A stretch of DNA of 64,000 nucleotides from Argopecten irradians (taxonomy: Eukaryota > Mollusca > Bivalvia > Pectinida > Pectinidae). The stretch is from the NCBI RefSeq assembly GCF_041381155.1, contig NC_091142.1, positions 36,195,604 through 36,259,603 on the forward strand, written 5' to 3'. Shown here piece after piece: positions 1 through 15,400 of the stretch. The position numbers and the translations under genes are program-made. Within the stretch, counting starts at the first letter, position 1, and every line of letters begins with the position of its first letter. Under the pieces are notes generated by a model, which saw only the letters and a list, made by a program, of their open reading frames with translations, was not told the DNA's origin and searched no databases.

Positions 1-266
1 GATGTCATAATCTATACCTAATACAAGGGAAAGAAGTCTGTAACATTCCAAGGTGGAATACAACGTTTACGTCTGTGTACAGATTAACTTTAGATAATTT
101 GTCAAAAATAAGTGTATCATTCAAGTTAACCTCTTTCTAGTAATATGATTGCACGTCTACTTGATGATATTAATGGCAGTGCAATTTTTGGGATCAAATA
201 CATGATGTTAACGTGTCAATTTTTACCGAAGATTTTTAATAATAATATCCTCATATATTATCATAG

Positions 267-461
267 GATGGAGAGAAGGCCGTGAGCATTGACACAGACC
301 CGTTCGATATCGATGCTGTCTTTGTAACGTCTCAACTGGATACCCATACCATTGACGTTACGACGGAAAAATGTACGATACATCTGGATCCAGAAAACAA
401 GGACATGAAAATCGTATTCCAACCTAACTGTGTACGGAGTACAATGAAAGTCACTATACAG
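267..461 (+). CDS. Gene A exon: first half of ZU5
   Basis: The exon starts after tcatag at 266 and ends before gttggt at 462. It is 195 bp and phase 0 at both ends, the same length as its counterparts in B, C and D. It reads DGEKAVSIDTDPFDIDAVFV and ends VRSTMKVTIQ. The usual ZU5 GG..L and PPGA motifs are degenerate here. Confidence 0.8.
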
Positions 462-3400
462 GTTGGTTCATTAAGAGGTTCTTCAGTGATAAATAAGTCA
501 TCGACATTAATTTTATAACCAGCACGGCAAGTTTAATTCCTACACACGTAGTTTAAAACCGGCACATTGAGGTCGTCAAACTTACACACCAGTTTGTGTC
601 TAGAACAGTGCGCTGATGACCTACACTATAATTTTGAAAGCTAAATAGTAATCCCAGAGGTTAAACACTAAGCGGAATACTTGAACATAACTGATAGATG
701 TGATCATAACTAATAATACTAAACCTTGGTTTCTAATTACCTTAGTGCATAGTCCGTCCTGTAGTGATCACTGTCCAATAGACTACGGAGCTCAAGTTTC
801 AAAATCTCTGAAGGAAGCATGCTTTTTAAAAAAACTCTTTTATACTTTAATAAACACAGACTATATGGGTCTTACAACTTTTCTTAAGTCTATCGATTTG
901 GAATGATGTTTGGAACAAGTTTAGAACCATTCGAAACCAAGTAATTTCCTTCTATCCATGAGACGGCAATAGAAAAGCTATAATTAACCAATACCCCTGC
1001 CTTTGGAACAAGTAAACCTCCAGTAATTTTCTTCTATCCGAGAGGCAAAAGAAAAGAACCTTAGTAAACTCCAATCATCCTTTTATAAGTCAATTCCCCT
1101 CCCTGGTAGAATGGATGGCGTAATCGCGCGAAATCAGTTATGAATGTTTGATAATCATAAAAATGAAACTGATGCCCCATTGGCAAAAATTGGTGGAGTA
1201 AAAATTACAATTCCTATTGATAAATCTAGAATTCTTTTTAACGATTATTTTTACTTCTATATCTGTCCTCAATAAGAATGCAGAAGTATTTACGCCCCAA
1301 CTGTCCCCAACCTCAACATCACTTCTCTAATATTAATTATCACGACTGAACAAGATATTAAAAGACCAGTTACATGCTCCTGCAACGTGTTAATAAACCA
1401 GGCTTCACTACAGCCCATTACTATTCCCGACCAAATTTTATTAAAACTGTATCTAAATCGCTAATTAAACCACAACAACAACATATTTAGAACAAGTCTA
1501 ATTTTCTACCGGTACTCTTCCAAATGAATGGAAACATTCCAAAGTCAGCTCCAAATTATAAATAGGCAAAGGTCTACGATATTATCCATCAAATTTTACG
1601 ACCATTCTCTTGTAACCCTCTATTTTTTAGTAAAATACTAGAAAAGATAGTTTTCAAATACATGTTAAATTTTCGTTTCAGATAATAATAATCAATTCCA
1701 AAAAATCAATCTGGTTTTATAAACCTAGAAATACAACATACTTATCAAATATATTTGAATATGATATGATAACATTTGTTAAACCTATGGATAAGGGGTA
1801 AAGAAATTAAGGAAATGGTGTTTTTGCTGTTATATTATAGTAAAGCATTCTGACCGCGTTTTGGCATGAATGGTTCTTAATATATAAATTAAAAAAAAAA
1901 TGGTAATAGCGGAAAACATGGATTAAGATAGGTTTTCATCTGTACTTATTGTAATAGGAGCAGATGAGGTGGATCGTTGATAGGATTCAGATGTCTTCTT
2001 GGAAAACCAATCAGGCAGTGTGTACCTACAAGTTTCTATGTTTGGATCCCTATCTCTTTCTTTTATACATAAATTGATATTAGATATGAAAATTTAAATT
2101 CTAACGTAAAGAAAACTATTTGCTGAATGACCACATCAATCAATAATACATCTTATATTAGGGAGACGACATTAATCTGAGCAAATATCTGTAAATTCTG
2201 ATCGTAGAAAAATCACTTTTGTGTGCAAACGCTTGGGGAATTGCTTTAAAATCCTCATGATAAAACAGTAGCTCTACTATTATTCAGAAGGCGGACTGAC
2301 TCGCCTGGGCTTTACATCCTGACCTAGTCTTTAAAAAACCGTACAAAAGTTGAAATGTAACTAACCACAAACATCTTGGTCTTCTTCCTAGTTAATTTCT
2401 ATGGCTAATGTGGTCGAATCATGTCAATGTTCATTATTTGAAAAAGCCATATAAAAATATATAAATAATACTCAGAACGATAAAATTACAAAATAGATAA
2501 AGAAGTCCTTTAACGAACTATATAAACTACTTTATTAACCGACCTATTCTTGGAAGTAGTGCGAGTAGCGTGTGGTTCCCAAATTGTACACAGTGCAGAA
2601 TGTGAGCCTCTTTGGAGAGTCAATCCAGCATGAAGCAAAACGTATAATTACCGTTTTTAAAGGCAAGGGGACTAGTCTAAATACATTATATATAATGAAA
2701 AATGGTATTGGTACCTCCTCAGTAAGAGCAGACAACTGCATCAAAATAATCACTTTTTATAATATCTTCAACAAAAACAGTCCCAACCATATAAAGGGAA
2801 GACCGACTACAACCATTCATTAACACCAGTACTGCCTATACTTTTCGCCATACTAGATTGTTTAATATTCCAACCTCCAGAACACTCAATATACCAATAA
2901 TATCTTTTTTCCGTCTTTAATGTCAGAATGGAACTCTCCGTCCTGTCCGTTTCCCTCTATGTCATCCATACGTTGCAATAAAAAAGGAATTTTTTACAAT
3001 CTGGTATTACCGATAATTGTTCCAATATTGTTCGGAAACATTTAAATATTCTGGCGAGAGGGCAAACAAATATTACATTGTGCCAATTAAGAAATTCCCG
3101 CTAGTAATCTAAACTCTGGATTTATTTAACTCCCATTTAACCGACAGTCTGCCTGCCTGTGTGGTTTTTTCCAATTGAAGATTCTTATCATTATTTCCTT
3201 TATTGCCCTCTCTATAATAATTCAGAAGAACTCGCTTGTGTAATTCTATTCTTGCACTAGATATCAACATTCCTCATTCTATCGACACTTACCTCTATGT
3301 ATATAATCGCCATTATTTTAATTCAAATGATAAACTATTGAAAATTGTACATGAATACATTAGAGATACCAGACGTTTTGTATGAGATGTCATTGACACT

Positions 3401-6400
3401 GAGAACATTTAATTCTATTCATTAAGATATTGTGAACATTTATTAAATATGCTTTTGCACCAACGAATGCTATTTTCTCTCTCTATCAAATACATGAGCA
3501 AAAACGAATTGATGTTTTTCTACAGAAAGTCTTAACTTCATTTCTACTTCTAAATAAAAATATAAAATAATTTATTACATCCCGAGAAAATGTCCATGCC
3601 ACTGTGCCCTATATGGAAAACACATTCACCAAATGTATTGTAACATAATATTAACATGATTAAATGCTAATTATTGCTCAAATAAATGAAAATTCATTGA
3701 ACGTGATATGAAAACAGCTCACTGGGAGAACTTATTTGACTACTGAAATGAAATGAAAACATAACTGAACGTGATATGAAAACAGCTCACTTTGAACACT
3801 TTGGGTCTACCAGTGATAAAGACTAAATATAGCATAGATACGACAAATGTACAGCAATGTCTTTAGTTAACCAACTTTTACATGTTAAGCAATCTAATTC
3901 AACAGATATAATTAATGCCGTTAATTAATTCGTACAGATATCAAAATTTGTAAAACATAAACGATAAGACAAACACGGTACAAGATCAAATATAAAGTTA
4001 AATAAATAGTGTGTTTACAATACACACTTTGTTTACAATACACACTTTGTTTACAATACACACTTTGTTTACAATACACACTTTGTTTACAATACACACT
4101 TTACGTTCATTCTGGGAACATTTTTTTCCTCCAGTGCAGTGAATTTTTATACAAGAAGTCAGTGAATTTGAACAAATTAATATGAAACTGAGAAACACAA
4201 TTATTTTTAACCCACATCATTTGGGTTTTTACGCGGCGGAAAAATACGGGCAATGGACCCTCTTGCTTCATATCCCCCTTAAAATGTCTTCTGGGGTTGG
4301 CATTAATAAAAAAAACTAATATGTGATATCTTGATAAAAAAATTAAAAATGAAATAAAATGGAGGAACTCTTTACAACCACACCACAACTCTCTTTAATA
4401 ATAAAAGCTTGAAAATATCATTTTTTAGATTGACCTCTGTGTATAATGAACTTACAAGATAAATTTGAAACACACAAAATACCTATCAGTCTTTTATGCA
4501 GATTTCTTTGTTTGCAGGTAACTAAGAGCGATGACTCAATAAAGAAAGATCAAATACAACAAATACTTGGGAATGATCACGGAATACTAGGAGTCTCTGA
4601 CTTGGTGAACGTCTCACATGGACATCCATTTCTGGTCCCTGTCCACCTGACCCTGCCTATTCCACTTCTACATCCTATACCTGAAATCGGAAAACCGTCT
4701 TTCTATGTCCTGCATGTAGAGGGCGATGAGGTACGGGAGTTAAAATCAGCAAATGTACAGAGAATAGATGATGACGTCTTTGAGATTATTACAGATTGTT
4801 TCAGCTCGTAAGTATTGAAGTGTGTTCATGACATTCCATCAGGTTATTCAACTCAATTCTTTTATTACCTTGAGCCTTTCGGCTCATGGCGTAGATATGT
4901 TATTTACCCGACAGTACTTTTGGGAAGTATGGGATATGTGTACTCTTGTAACGCAGATATATTAGAACATTTTCAATAAGAAATTGACAGAAGAGGATTT
5001 GAACCCTTTGCAAATCGTCGCTGCAAGCGAAAATTACGTTTTTTATATATATATTGCCTCCATTAGAGTATGAAAAATTATAACCTATGTTACTCAAATA
5101 ACCTTTCTTTGTCTAATTTCCGATTACAGTTTCCAACTTATCATTTTTAACTCACCTGACCCGAAGGGCCAGTGAGCTTATATCATGCCGCGTCGTCCGT
5201 CAACTTTTCATAAAAATCCCTTCTACCCATGAATGGCTGAATGGATTTTTACCAAATTTGGTCGGCAGATTTAAAAGGGACATAAACCTAAATAAACCTT
5301 GAAAGTTTGAATAAAATACATTTTTATGACATGCCAAATACCTTACTAAATATTGTAGTAAAATCATTGTACAATTATTTCAAGTATTTTTTTTAATATT
5401 CCATACTTCTATATTTTGGAGTGACCCGGTCGAGAAAATATGCTGAGTGAGCATTGAAGTTTAGCGACCTCCCACAGTTCACTGCACAAATGTTATAACG
5501 AAAATAAAAAAATATGGCTTACACTTCAAATGTCAACGAACGTAAATTTGAAAAGTGTATGGAAAACGAAAGTTCCTTGTCGAGCCATTGTTCATTATAG
5601 CTTCATTTTCATTTTGTGTTTTTTGTAAAAAAATAGAATATGACGGTCAATTTTTTATTATTTGGGGTTGATATTCCCACGTTTTTCTGACGTTTTAGAT
5701 AACCAATCATTGTAATAAAACCGCCAATAAACATAGGAAAAGCATATCTAAACATTCGGAGCAATTTATATTTGGTTCATGTCCCTTAAAACCATTTCGT
5801 ACCTTTCGATTTGCATCATTTAATGCATGGAAATAATATTTTCCGATGCCCACTATAAAAAAGAAACGTATATTGTGAAAGCCTTGAGTGATAGGAGAAT
5901 AAAACATGGCACGGGATGTGATAGACATTTGAAACAGCAGAACACATCGAAAAGTGAACTGTTAAACTGCTGCTGTCAGCATCAGAAAATATGTAATTCT
6001 AGCTGACCAAATCTTTAACATAAGAATGATAATGAACACCCCCTGCACTTGCTTTTTCTGCATTCCTTATAATGCCTGTTTTCCTGTTTTCTACCTCATC
6101 TTTCCCTTTCCATGTATCTCTCCTTCTCCAAATTGTACATATGTATGTATTTATTAAATTGTTTGACAACGTGTTCCCGGCCTCAAGCATGATTCCTACC
6201 CATATTTGAAAACTAAAATTATTAGGAATATCAATTCCAAATAATTAAACTTGTATGAAAACATTTTCTTTAGAGATTAAAGTCTCTTTCTGGTGGTTCT
6301 ATCGAAGGATAAAGTTGAGTAGAGTATCGATATTTGGTTCGGACCGCGAAGCGGTCCATGAAACTGATATCGATAACCTACTCAACTTTATCCTTCAATA

Positions 6401-9400
6401 GAACCACCAGAAAGAGACTTTTTAATCCTTATATTTACAGTCTTAACCATTATTTACATAGCTCAAAATTAACCATATTAAGTATTTATTGCATTTAAAA
6501 CACTAAAATTTACTTACATCGTTTGGCTCCGACAGGCATTTGGAACAGCCACCCGAAGTTGTGGAAATTCCCGCCAATTTATCAATGAACATACAATTAA
6601 AATGAGTTCCATCTGATGAAGCATATATCTTTGGGTTTTCCGATATGAAACTATAAATCATTTTATTTATTAGATGTTAAAAACTCCATAGTATAAAACT
6701 GCTTTTAAAAATATATTGCGTCGTATGATTACATACTCTTAAGCAATTTACATGTGGCAGGATATTTAACGTAGTTCATCGCGGCGTCTGATTCAAATCG
6801 CCTGTGTCAAGGTCGGTGTGATGAACAGAGAGTTTCTTCGATTTTGTGATCACTTGAGTTCTACTTTGATCAGTTCACGTTTGAAATTACTTGAATATTC
6901 GCATGTTTAAATGGTTACATGTCATTATTTCCGGATTTTGGAGGTTTTCAAATGAATCAGCATTGTTTCGAGGAACATGTACAAAGTTACAAACACAGGT
7001 AGACCCACTTCTGTAAACATTTACTGTACCGCTCTCAGAATGTTAATATCGTAAAGCTATAACTGTAGGATTCTGTTTTAATATATCGAAACACCGAAAA
7101 TGTTAAGGCCTACTATCGCCGATTAACAGTAGATAGCGGACAGGACTTGTTAGTCACCTGAGGTGAATACAATGGATTGTCGTGCTACAAGTAACATGTC
7201 GTTTTGTTTAAACTTATCCAACTCAAAGACTGTTATTGTTCTGGCATCTTCTATCCATTTGCATGCAACGAAAATGTTAAAATTAGAAATAGTATAATAG
7301 TCTATATGTTGTAGCGAACAACGCAGCGTCGCCGACACAACATGTAAACATTGCGACGTCATTGGAATGTGCAAAACTGTACATTGTACAACACTGTATT
7401 TTTATCTTACGTACGGAAGCATTGCTCAAAGAGATACGGTAGTAACATAAACAATGTAACTTTTCTACATTTGTATTTACACACGTACATATGTATATGT
7501 GTTCAAACCTATTTTGATACATGTTCCTCGAATGTACGATCGGTAGGATACTGAAAACACTAACACTGATGCGGACCATCATAAATCCATCCGTGCGGCT
7601 CCAAAATGCGCGGGACATACTCAATCTATCGAGAAATAAAGTTGAATAGCCTTTGGTTAAAATCAACGTTCTTTATACTAACAATTCACCACTGACTAAA
7701 TACAATAAGATACAATTGAGTTATCCCCCTTAAATCAGTAAATACATTTTTACTGTGTTTTACTTAATTCAATTTATATGTATATATATATTAATGCAGA
7801 ATGAATTTATATATGTATTGTCAAATATCAATTGTAGAGGACATAGATAGGCGTATCCTGATGTCTGATCTTTTGGATGTATACAATGTCAATAAAATAT
7901 TGTGGAAATTGAAATTATTCCCGATCCCATTGTATATATGGAATACGTTTAAGTCCAACCTGGCTATACTCAGTCAGCGTTACTCTCACCTTGACTGAGT
8001 ATGAATTCCAATTTATTTCAGATATAACTGTGTAAGAAGTCTATCGGATGTTCCTCCATCATCAGTCATTTCCTTAGTTGAAAGCATTCACTGTTCTGAT
8101 GACGACCTAAGATGTAATATCTTGGTATTTTTAAAAAGAGAACCAGATGGGAAATTTCGTCTTCGCTCAGAAATAGTGAGCCAATATAAAATAAGAGAAA
8201 AGGAAACAGAACGAGCCAATGCCATGGGAATGGATCCTTTGTCTATATGTCAGTCGCCTACGATCAAATTGAAGAATATGGACAGAGTGAGAGTTTCGTT
8301 GGGCAATAAGGCGTTAGTGTTTCACAGCAACCCGTCAACTCGATGCATTATATATGACCGCAAAAACCTGGATAACTCCCTCACATACTTGTTCGAAAAA
8401 ACACAGAATTCGGCACGTATGGCTATGCCTCACTGGAATATAACTTAGACTCAGGCAAACGAGGGCTGCTCCATAGAACAGACTTCTATGTAGATTTAGT
8501 TACAGACATAAAGAACCAAACGAAACCAAATATACCATGCACGCCAAGAGATAGTCCCAACGAGGAAAACCCGTCTAGTCCTTCAAGGGATAATGCAGCA
8601 GAATATTCAGGTACATATTTAACCGTTTTATGCATCTATGTAAATTATAAGTGATCTTAGATATTCAATAATTACTTCTATTAACTCTAGCATGCGAGTT
8701 AGAATTTTTATGAGAAACATTTACATTTTGATGGTAGTCCTGATAACAAACTTATATATTTACATTTTCACTTCGCTCCGCCTCAATGAAACTAGTAAAC
8801 TCCGATCACTTCATTTCCCAATGAAGATGCTTGGTCACGTGCTGACCTCTGGCCGGCGTGAGAATACATTTTGACATTGTTTACATTTTGACCTACATTG
8901 TAGTTTTACGCCGCTTCAGTTTTGAACGAACTTTCTGCGATGTGGCCTATCGTTGTACATTTAGAAACACAGACAGGAATGCTTGATAAAGTGATATTAG
9001 AAATTGTCAGTAATATAATATTATAGTCGCCTAGAGATATTTTACACGTATTTTGATGACCCACTGAATTAGGCTCAAGCCCAGGTAAAAAAATGCTGAG
9101 CATAGCCTGAACCGGGGATGCTTCAAAGCTCTCTATTTAGGCCTATAAATATATGCACTGCTGACAAGTAAACAAAGCATGAAATTAAAACTAAAAGCAT
9201 TTATTTGTTTAATGTTTACAGAAATATCTTAATTCAAGCACACGTAAGAAAATTTTAACAATGTTATCTTCAAAAAGTGTAATTTGGGTTAGCGTCACGT
9301 TAGGACCGAACGCAGTGAGGTTCACCACTCATCGCATAGCCTAGTAGGCATAATCGAACGCAAATAGTTTAATGTGTACAATATATGTGAAACGGTGTCA

Positions 9401-12400
9401 TACATGTAAGCTTAGAAACGATAGATTCCATGAAAATACGCTCAAATAGCAAACAGGCTAATTTCAGTGACATTAAGCCTAACGAAACGATTCTGTGAGT
9501 GTCAAAATCCACGGCATTGGAGGGTCGTTGGAAACCGCCAACATTTCAAATCGATGTTTTCTCTACTTACTTTATATCGAATTTTAATCCCCAAACTCCA
9601 GTAGACAGAGAAGTTATCACATTTCAAGAATAACACAGAAGTCTTCCAGTGATCTGCGACTAAGTCCCGCATTTTAACACGTTTTATTGAGCCCCGGAAG
9701 CATGATTATTGGACTGCATCACATACTATAGACACAGGGGTTGGATTTCACAACAGGTTTAGTTAATACATATTTAAATGTCAGCTACAAATAATTATCA
9801 GACGGAAATACAACATTAAGTTAATTCCATAACAATTATAATTGAGTTTTAAAGGTTTGATTATGTTTAGATACCAACCATTCAGCATTTTCACCACAAT
9901 CGTCATTTTCTTTGAAACCAGACCCCTGCTCAATCGAGCGACCGGATTACACATTGACTGCACTGCTAGTACTGCGCAGCAATTTTTGTATTTGAAGCTA
10001 CATAATAATGTTTTATGATAAAATTTAAGCCATTAGTTCTTGAATATAAAAACAATATTTCAAAATCGCCGTTTTTTATCGTAACAACGCACAAAGAATG
10101 AAGTTATTTTCGGAACTACATTTTGTGTTGCCTTGGTGACGAGAAGAACTGACTGGCGGCTGTTCCGTAGCTGTACATACATGTACGATAACTGGTACAA
10201 TGTTGCAAAATTGTATAATAATCTTATACCGAACACATATAATTTGACTTTTTTCAACAGCGGAATTTTTAAATTGGTTAATGTAAATATAAGGATTGAT
10301 TATCAATTTTGTTGCTTGCATTGACTGATGAAGAAAGTTAATCTCGTGCAAATGTTACATGAACTGCTTCGCAGTTCACTTCATTTGCACGAGATTAACT
10401 TTCTTCATCAGTCAATGCAAGCAACAAAATTGACAATCAATCCTTAAATAAATACACAAATTCGCAGTCTATGGGAGTATAAGTGATACCTAAATCTTAA
10501 CATTCCTGAATGAATATTTTACTCGCCGGAACTAATCTCAACCACACTAATCAAATATGGTCCCTGATCATTGTTGATCATGCTATCGGTAATAGTAGGA
10601 GACTAGAACAGAAATTTCTTAAAACTGAAAACTAAATTAGCACATTAAACTATGATTTCATCTTTCAAAAAGAAATTATTGACTACTTTAACGCACTTTC
10701 CATGCATTTCGACACATTCTCACGACTGACATAATTTCCAACTTTTCCAACGTTTCCCGATATTTGTGTCGCCCTGCAACGATACTTAGGTATCACTATG
10801 TCGGCGTCGGCGGCGTCGGCGGCGTCGACGACGTCGTCGGCGTCGTCGCATCTGGTAAACGGTTTACGTGCGATAAAACATGTCATAAGTATTAATTTCA
10901 ACCAAATTTGGTATCTCAAATGAGTTCCATGATGGTCAAATTCCGTCAATATTTGCAGGAGTTACGGGACTTTAAAATCGTCAAAACAGGTAAATCCATT
11001 GGTTTCCGCTCGATAACTTAAATATCTATCATCCAATTTCAACCAAATTTTATAAATGGTTTAATATTATTGAGATCTCGGAGGAGTTCAATAATGGTTA
11101 AAACCCGTCAATATTTGCAAGAATTATGGGACTTTAAAATTGTCAAAACAGATAAATCCATGGTTCCGCTCGATAACTTTAGTATTTATAGTTCGATTTA
11201 AACCTTTGGTATATTGCTTTACATCAATGAGATCTTAGATGGGTTCGATACTGGTCAAAATCCATCTATATTTGCAAGAGTTACGGGACTTGATAACTTC
11301 ACCTATATATAAACAATATTTTCAGCTGTAAATAACTATTTTGTGTAATGCTGTGCAGGCGACACATCCACTTCCATGGAATTCTTGTTTACCGGATAAT
11401 CATGACAAATGTTCAAACAAAGTTAACATGTTAAACAATGTTATATAGGAATTGCACAATCGCTTAAAACATCTTCAAAAAAACGTATTTTCTGGTTTTG
11501 ATCAGATTGAAATATTTTGCTTGATGAAGTTTGCTTGAATCATTGATCAAGTAGCTAACGCACGCAATATGACCGTTATGCAAAGACAGACATGAAAACA
11601 TTGGACAACAGTAACTGCTGATGATGAAAATTTTAAGCATTTTTATCAATTGCAGTCTAACCAATCTACTCCAATGTTGTCAAAAATGTTAATTTCATCA
11701 CATTCTAAAAGTAAATGCATGATACTTTCTTTTTCTATTTCATAAATTACATTAGTTGCAATTAGTTAAGGGAAAAATCATGTTACAGCCTATATTGGAA
11801 TCAATGTATTGTAGAGTCCTGTGTTATTCTGAAGACATTTCTATATATTGACTTACAATTTCCTATTCGAAAGATAAGAATTAAAGGCAACTTCAATTCT
11901 GTAGTATTGATCTGTATTGATGATTTAATCATATTTATATATATATCCTCATAATCCTTCTTATTTTACAAAAAATATGTATATGATATGGATACTAAGG
12001 TTTAAAAAATAAAAGAACTTGTGAATTGCAATTACGAATTGTTGCAGAAAACCTTATTATCGTAAAAAAAATAAGTTATCGTAATTTCGTGCGTCCGTCC
12101 GAGATTCTTTTCCTGGCTATAACTCAAACATCGTTCAACGCATCCTTGAAATTTCTGTATATATCAGACAAGTGCCCTAGTGGTGCCTTTCGTTATTGCG
12201 GAACTTCCATTTTTGGAATTTATTCCGTTACCATGTAAACTTATGTATTGTCAAAAATACCAAATTGCTGTTTCTTTTTGTTTCTTGGTTAAAAGTCTAA
12301 AACCGTTCGACGCAGCCCCACGGAATGTCTGTATATATCAGACAAGTACCCTAATTGTGCCTTTTGTTGTTGCGGACCTTAATTTTTTTTATTCTGTTAC

Positions 12401-15400
12401 CATGGAAACTCAGTCAAAAATACCAAATATCATTTTCTTTTTGTTACCTGCTGTTATATTTTTTTACAATTTTACAATGCTCGCATACATTAAAATTTAT
12501 ACTTGGGTAATTTATACTTGGGTAAGTGTTTCTTTGATCTTAATGTATTTGGGTTTTATTCCAACTGCGGGGGAATACGCCACTCTTTGCGGCTCTTTGT
12601 TTCATTACTTTCTTTTGAATTTGAAATAAAAACCTATTAATAATTTACTACAATATCGTGTGAATAGGATCTTTCTTTTATGTCATTCCGGGTAAACTAT
12701 TAGTAATATACAGGGCATTTTCCTTATGGTTTGGTACGAGGTGTAAGCATGAAATCGTGGATTTTGTGATACAAATATGAAATTTGTTACAATTACCTAA
12801 TACAAGCTATTTGAGAACGGAACCCCATCCGGATCTTGCTTCTGACGACCATAAAAAAATAAAGCCTACTATCTTGAACACTGAATAAATGTAGAATTAT
12901 GATGATTGTTTAATACATTTTTTAGTTTTTTTTTTTAGTTACTGAATACAAATATGAACATTAGTAAATGGTAAAATTATTGTTTTTATAATGGTTGTCT
13001 TATGAATTTTTAAATAGAGACTGAACAGTGCTTTGATTTAGTTAAAGGTGGCTTGAACGCCATTCGATACAGAAATGTTCAATGTATCGTATTAGCACTT
13101 CATGTTAATTTGTTATGTATGTAATATTTACATAAACAAGTCTTCTTTTGCATGTTCGTCGTCAAGTTTGAATTGACATATAACAGTGACACCTTTCAAT
13201 TTTTACGTTTGAATTATTTTAGAATTTGTTTTTTTAAGGATTAACTGGAACAGATTTTTCATGTTATGTAGATATAACACAAAAAGAGTGTACTCTTAAT
13301 AAACCGCGAAGCGTTTTATGATGAGAGTGCACTCATTATTTTGTGTTATATCACCATAACATAAACAAAACTATTCAAATCAATACTTATAATTCATTTA
13401 CTAAAGACAATCTCGTCAATATATTCAAAATCCAATTTGGGATTATTTTGTTCATGAAATCATTACGCTTTCATCTCAGCCAATATAATACTTTGGAACC
13501 TATTTCTAAATTACTGTTTTCCGTTATTCCTTTTTTAATTAGATAATTTCTATCTATCTATTTATCCATCTATCTATTTATCTATCCATCTATCTATCTA
13601 TCTAATTATCTATCTGTCTTTCTTTCTTCCTTCGTGTATTTAAATATATCTTTCAATTGATAAATATTTCAATTTTATACTTTCTTTCATTTTAAGGTGG
13701 TTCGATACAGTTAGGCATAACAATTTCCTCTCGTTTAATTTTCTTTAAATTTTGCTCATTGACAGATTGGTTGATAAACTGTTTATTAAGGCTTTTATTT
13801 GAAATTTGACCGTGCGGTTTTGGAAATATTGTACTCTCATAAAACCCTACTTTACCGGGTTTTTTTTCTCAAAATACAATTTTACACACATAATTTCAAA
13901 GCTTGCTAATTGACTGAAATATTACAAACAACAAAAGATACATATAGCTTCATGTTATATTAGCCTAGCCAAATTCAAAGATCTGACAATATTATTTTTT
14001 CTAGTATGTCGAAACTAGATCCTACACCTACCGTACAAACTTTGGTTTTCACCCGGTATCAAGCTTTCGGCAAACCGAACTAAGTACAATATCGACAAAT
14101 ACTTCGTTTATCGACTATACTATCCTGATTTTAACGTTAAAAGGTAAGATATCGTTAGACGGATAATATATAGATCGCTATTCTTCATAATCTTAGTCAC
14201 AAAAGAGTTTTCATGTGCAGTTCCGAATGCACGCATTGACCCGAGGAGGTCCGAATGAATGGCGCATTCGATCACTGTTCGGAACGTCCTTAAAGCCGCT
14301 AATGGCTGTGCCAAGAGGCTTTGTTAAAATAGTTGCGTAATGGATCCATTTTAGATAGATGCGTGCCCATCTGCTGACTTCTGCTATTAATAATATTATA
14401 TTCTATGTCCCTACTCAGGTATCATGGTATATTGTTTTTATTTTCTAAATGGCATGGGGGCATTCTTCAGCTCAGGCAGTCGTTCAGAATAAATATGAAC
14501 TGCAGCTAAGAATCACCTAACGTAAGAAAAATATAGCATGGTTTACAAAAAAAAAGTTAACAACGAACAATGTACATTAGGTACAAATAACTGTAGTACA
14601 TATTATGTATAATAAACTACTGTAAATGTTACATTGTAACTGTAGGCAGGTAACTTTTACACCCCTACATATCTATTAAAACACGATCGATCTCAAAACC
14701 TCTATCTTATCATGAATCAGCTCCAATATTTAAAACAAATCATATTTCATCTCCATTTCACGGAAAAGAATATTTCATTTACCTATAATTGCAACAAGTT
14801 TGTACTTACGTGTATACCCCGCCGTACAAGTTTGTGGCTACGTGTACGTGTAACAATCAACTGGAAGTGATGACGTAGTTCACTTAAAAACAGGGGGTTT
14901 CATCTACACATAGTCTCATATCGCATAACAGCTTAAATTTTTAGATTCCATCGGTATGCATAAATATAACAATTTGATAAATTGATTTAAAATCCTAATT
15001 TAAAGTATCAATAAATTTGTAGTACATTAGAGATATGTATTTTTAAGTAGACACAACTGTAATCTATATCTAAAAACTAGACAGCCAGTATAACCTATTT
15101 CATTTTATTATAGCACTTCTTGGTAAAGTTGATTAGAGCAAAACTAGGCATTATGCGAAATGATTATGTTAAAAGTAAGTGTGTATTCGTTTTGCAGTCG
15201 TTTACTCGGAGGCAAGCATGATGAGACTTGCAAGGAAAATTCCCGTGGGACAATACACAGAATTCGCTGTTTTCTTAGGTATACCCACAGAGGAGGCTGA
15301 TAGACTGGCTTCTAATCACGGGGAAAGACTTAAGATGTTCAGACTACTGTTATACTGGCTTCAGAATGAAAACATTGACCCTAAACAAAGACTGGACAAA

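Larger units (their letters stand above)
8611..15196 (+). other. Large intron of gene A with repeats
   Basis: This 6.6-kb intron separates the UPA-like exon from the Death-domain exon. It holds two foldbacks (10291-10446 and 13261-13372), a GTC/GGC microsatellite with three copies of a roughly 155-bp repeat (10800-11330), a two-copy repeat (12085-12445) and a TATC microsatellite near 13553-13620. No other exon was recognised. Confidence 0.6.

Noticed and set aside
10683-10949. Asp/Ala-rich frame (DDADDVVDAADAADAD)
   Set aside because: Produced by the GTC/GGC microsatellite.
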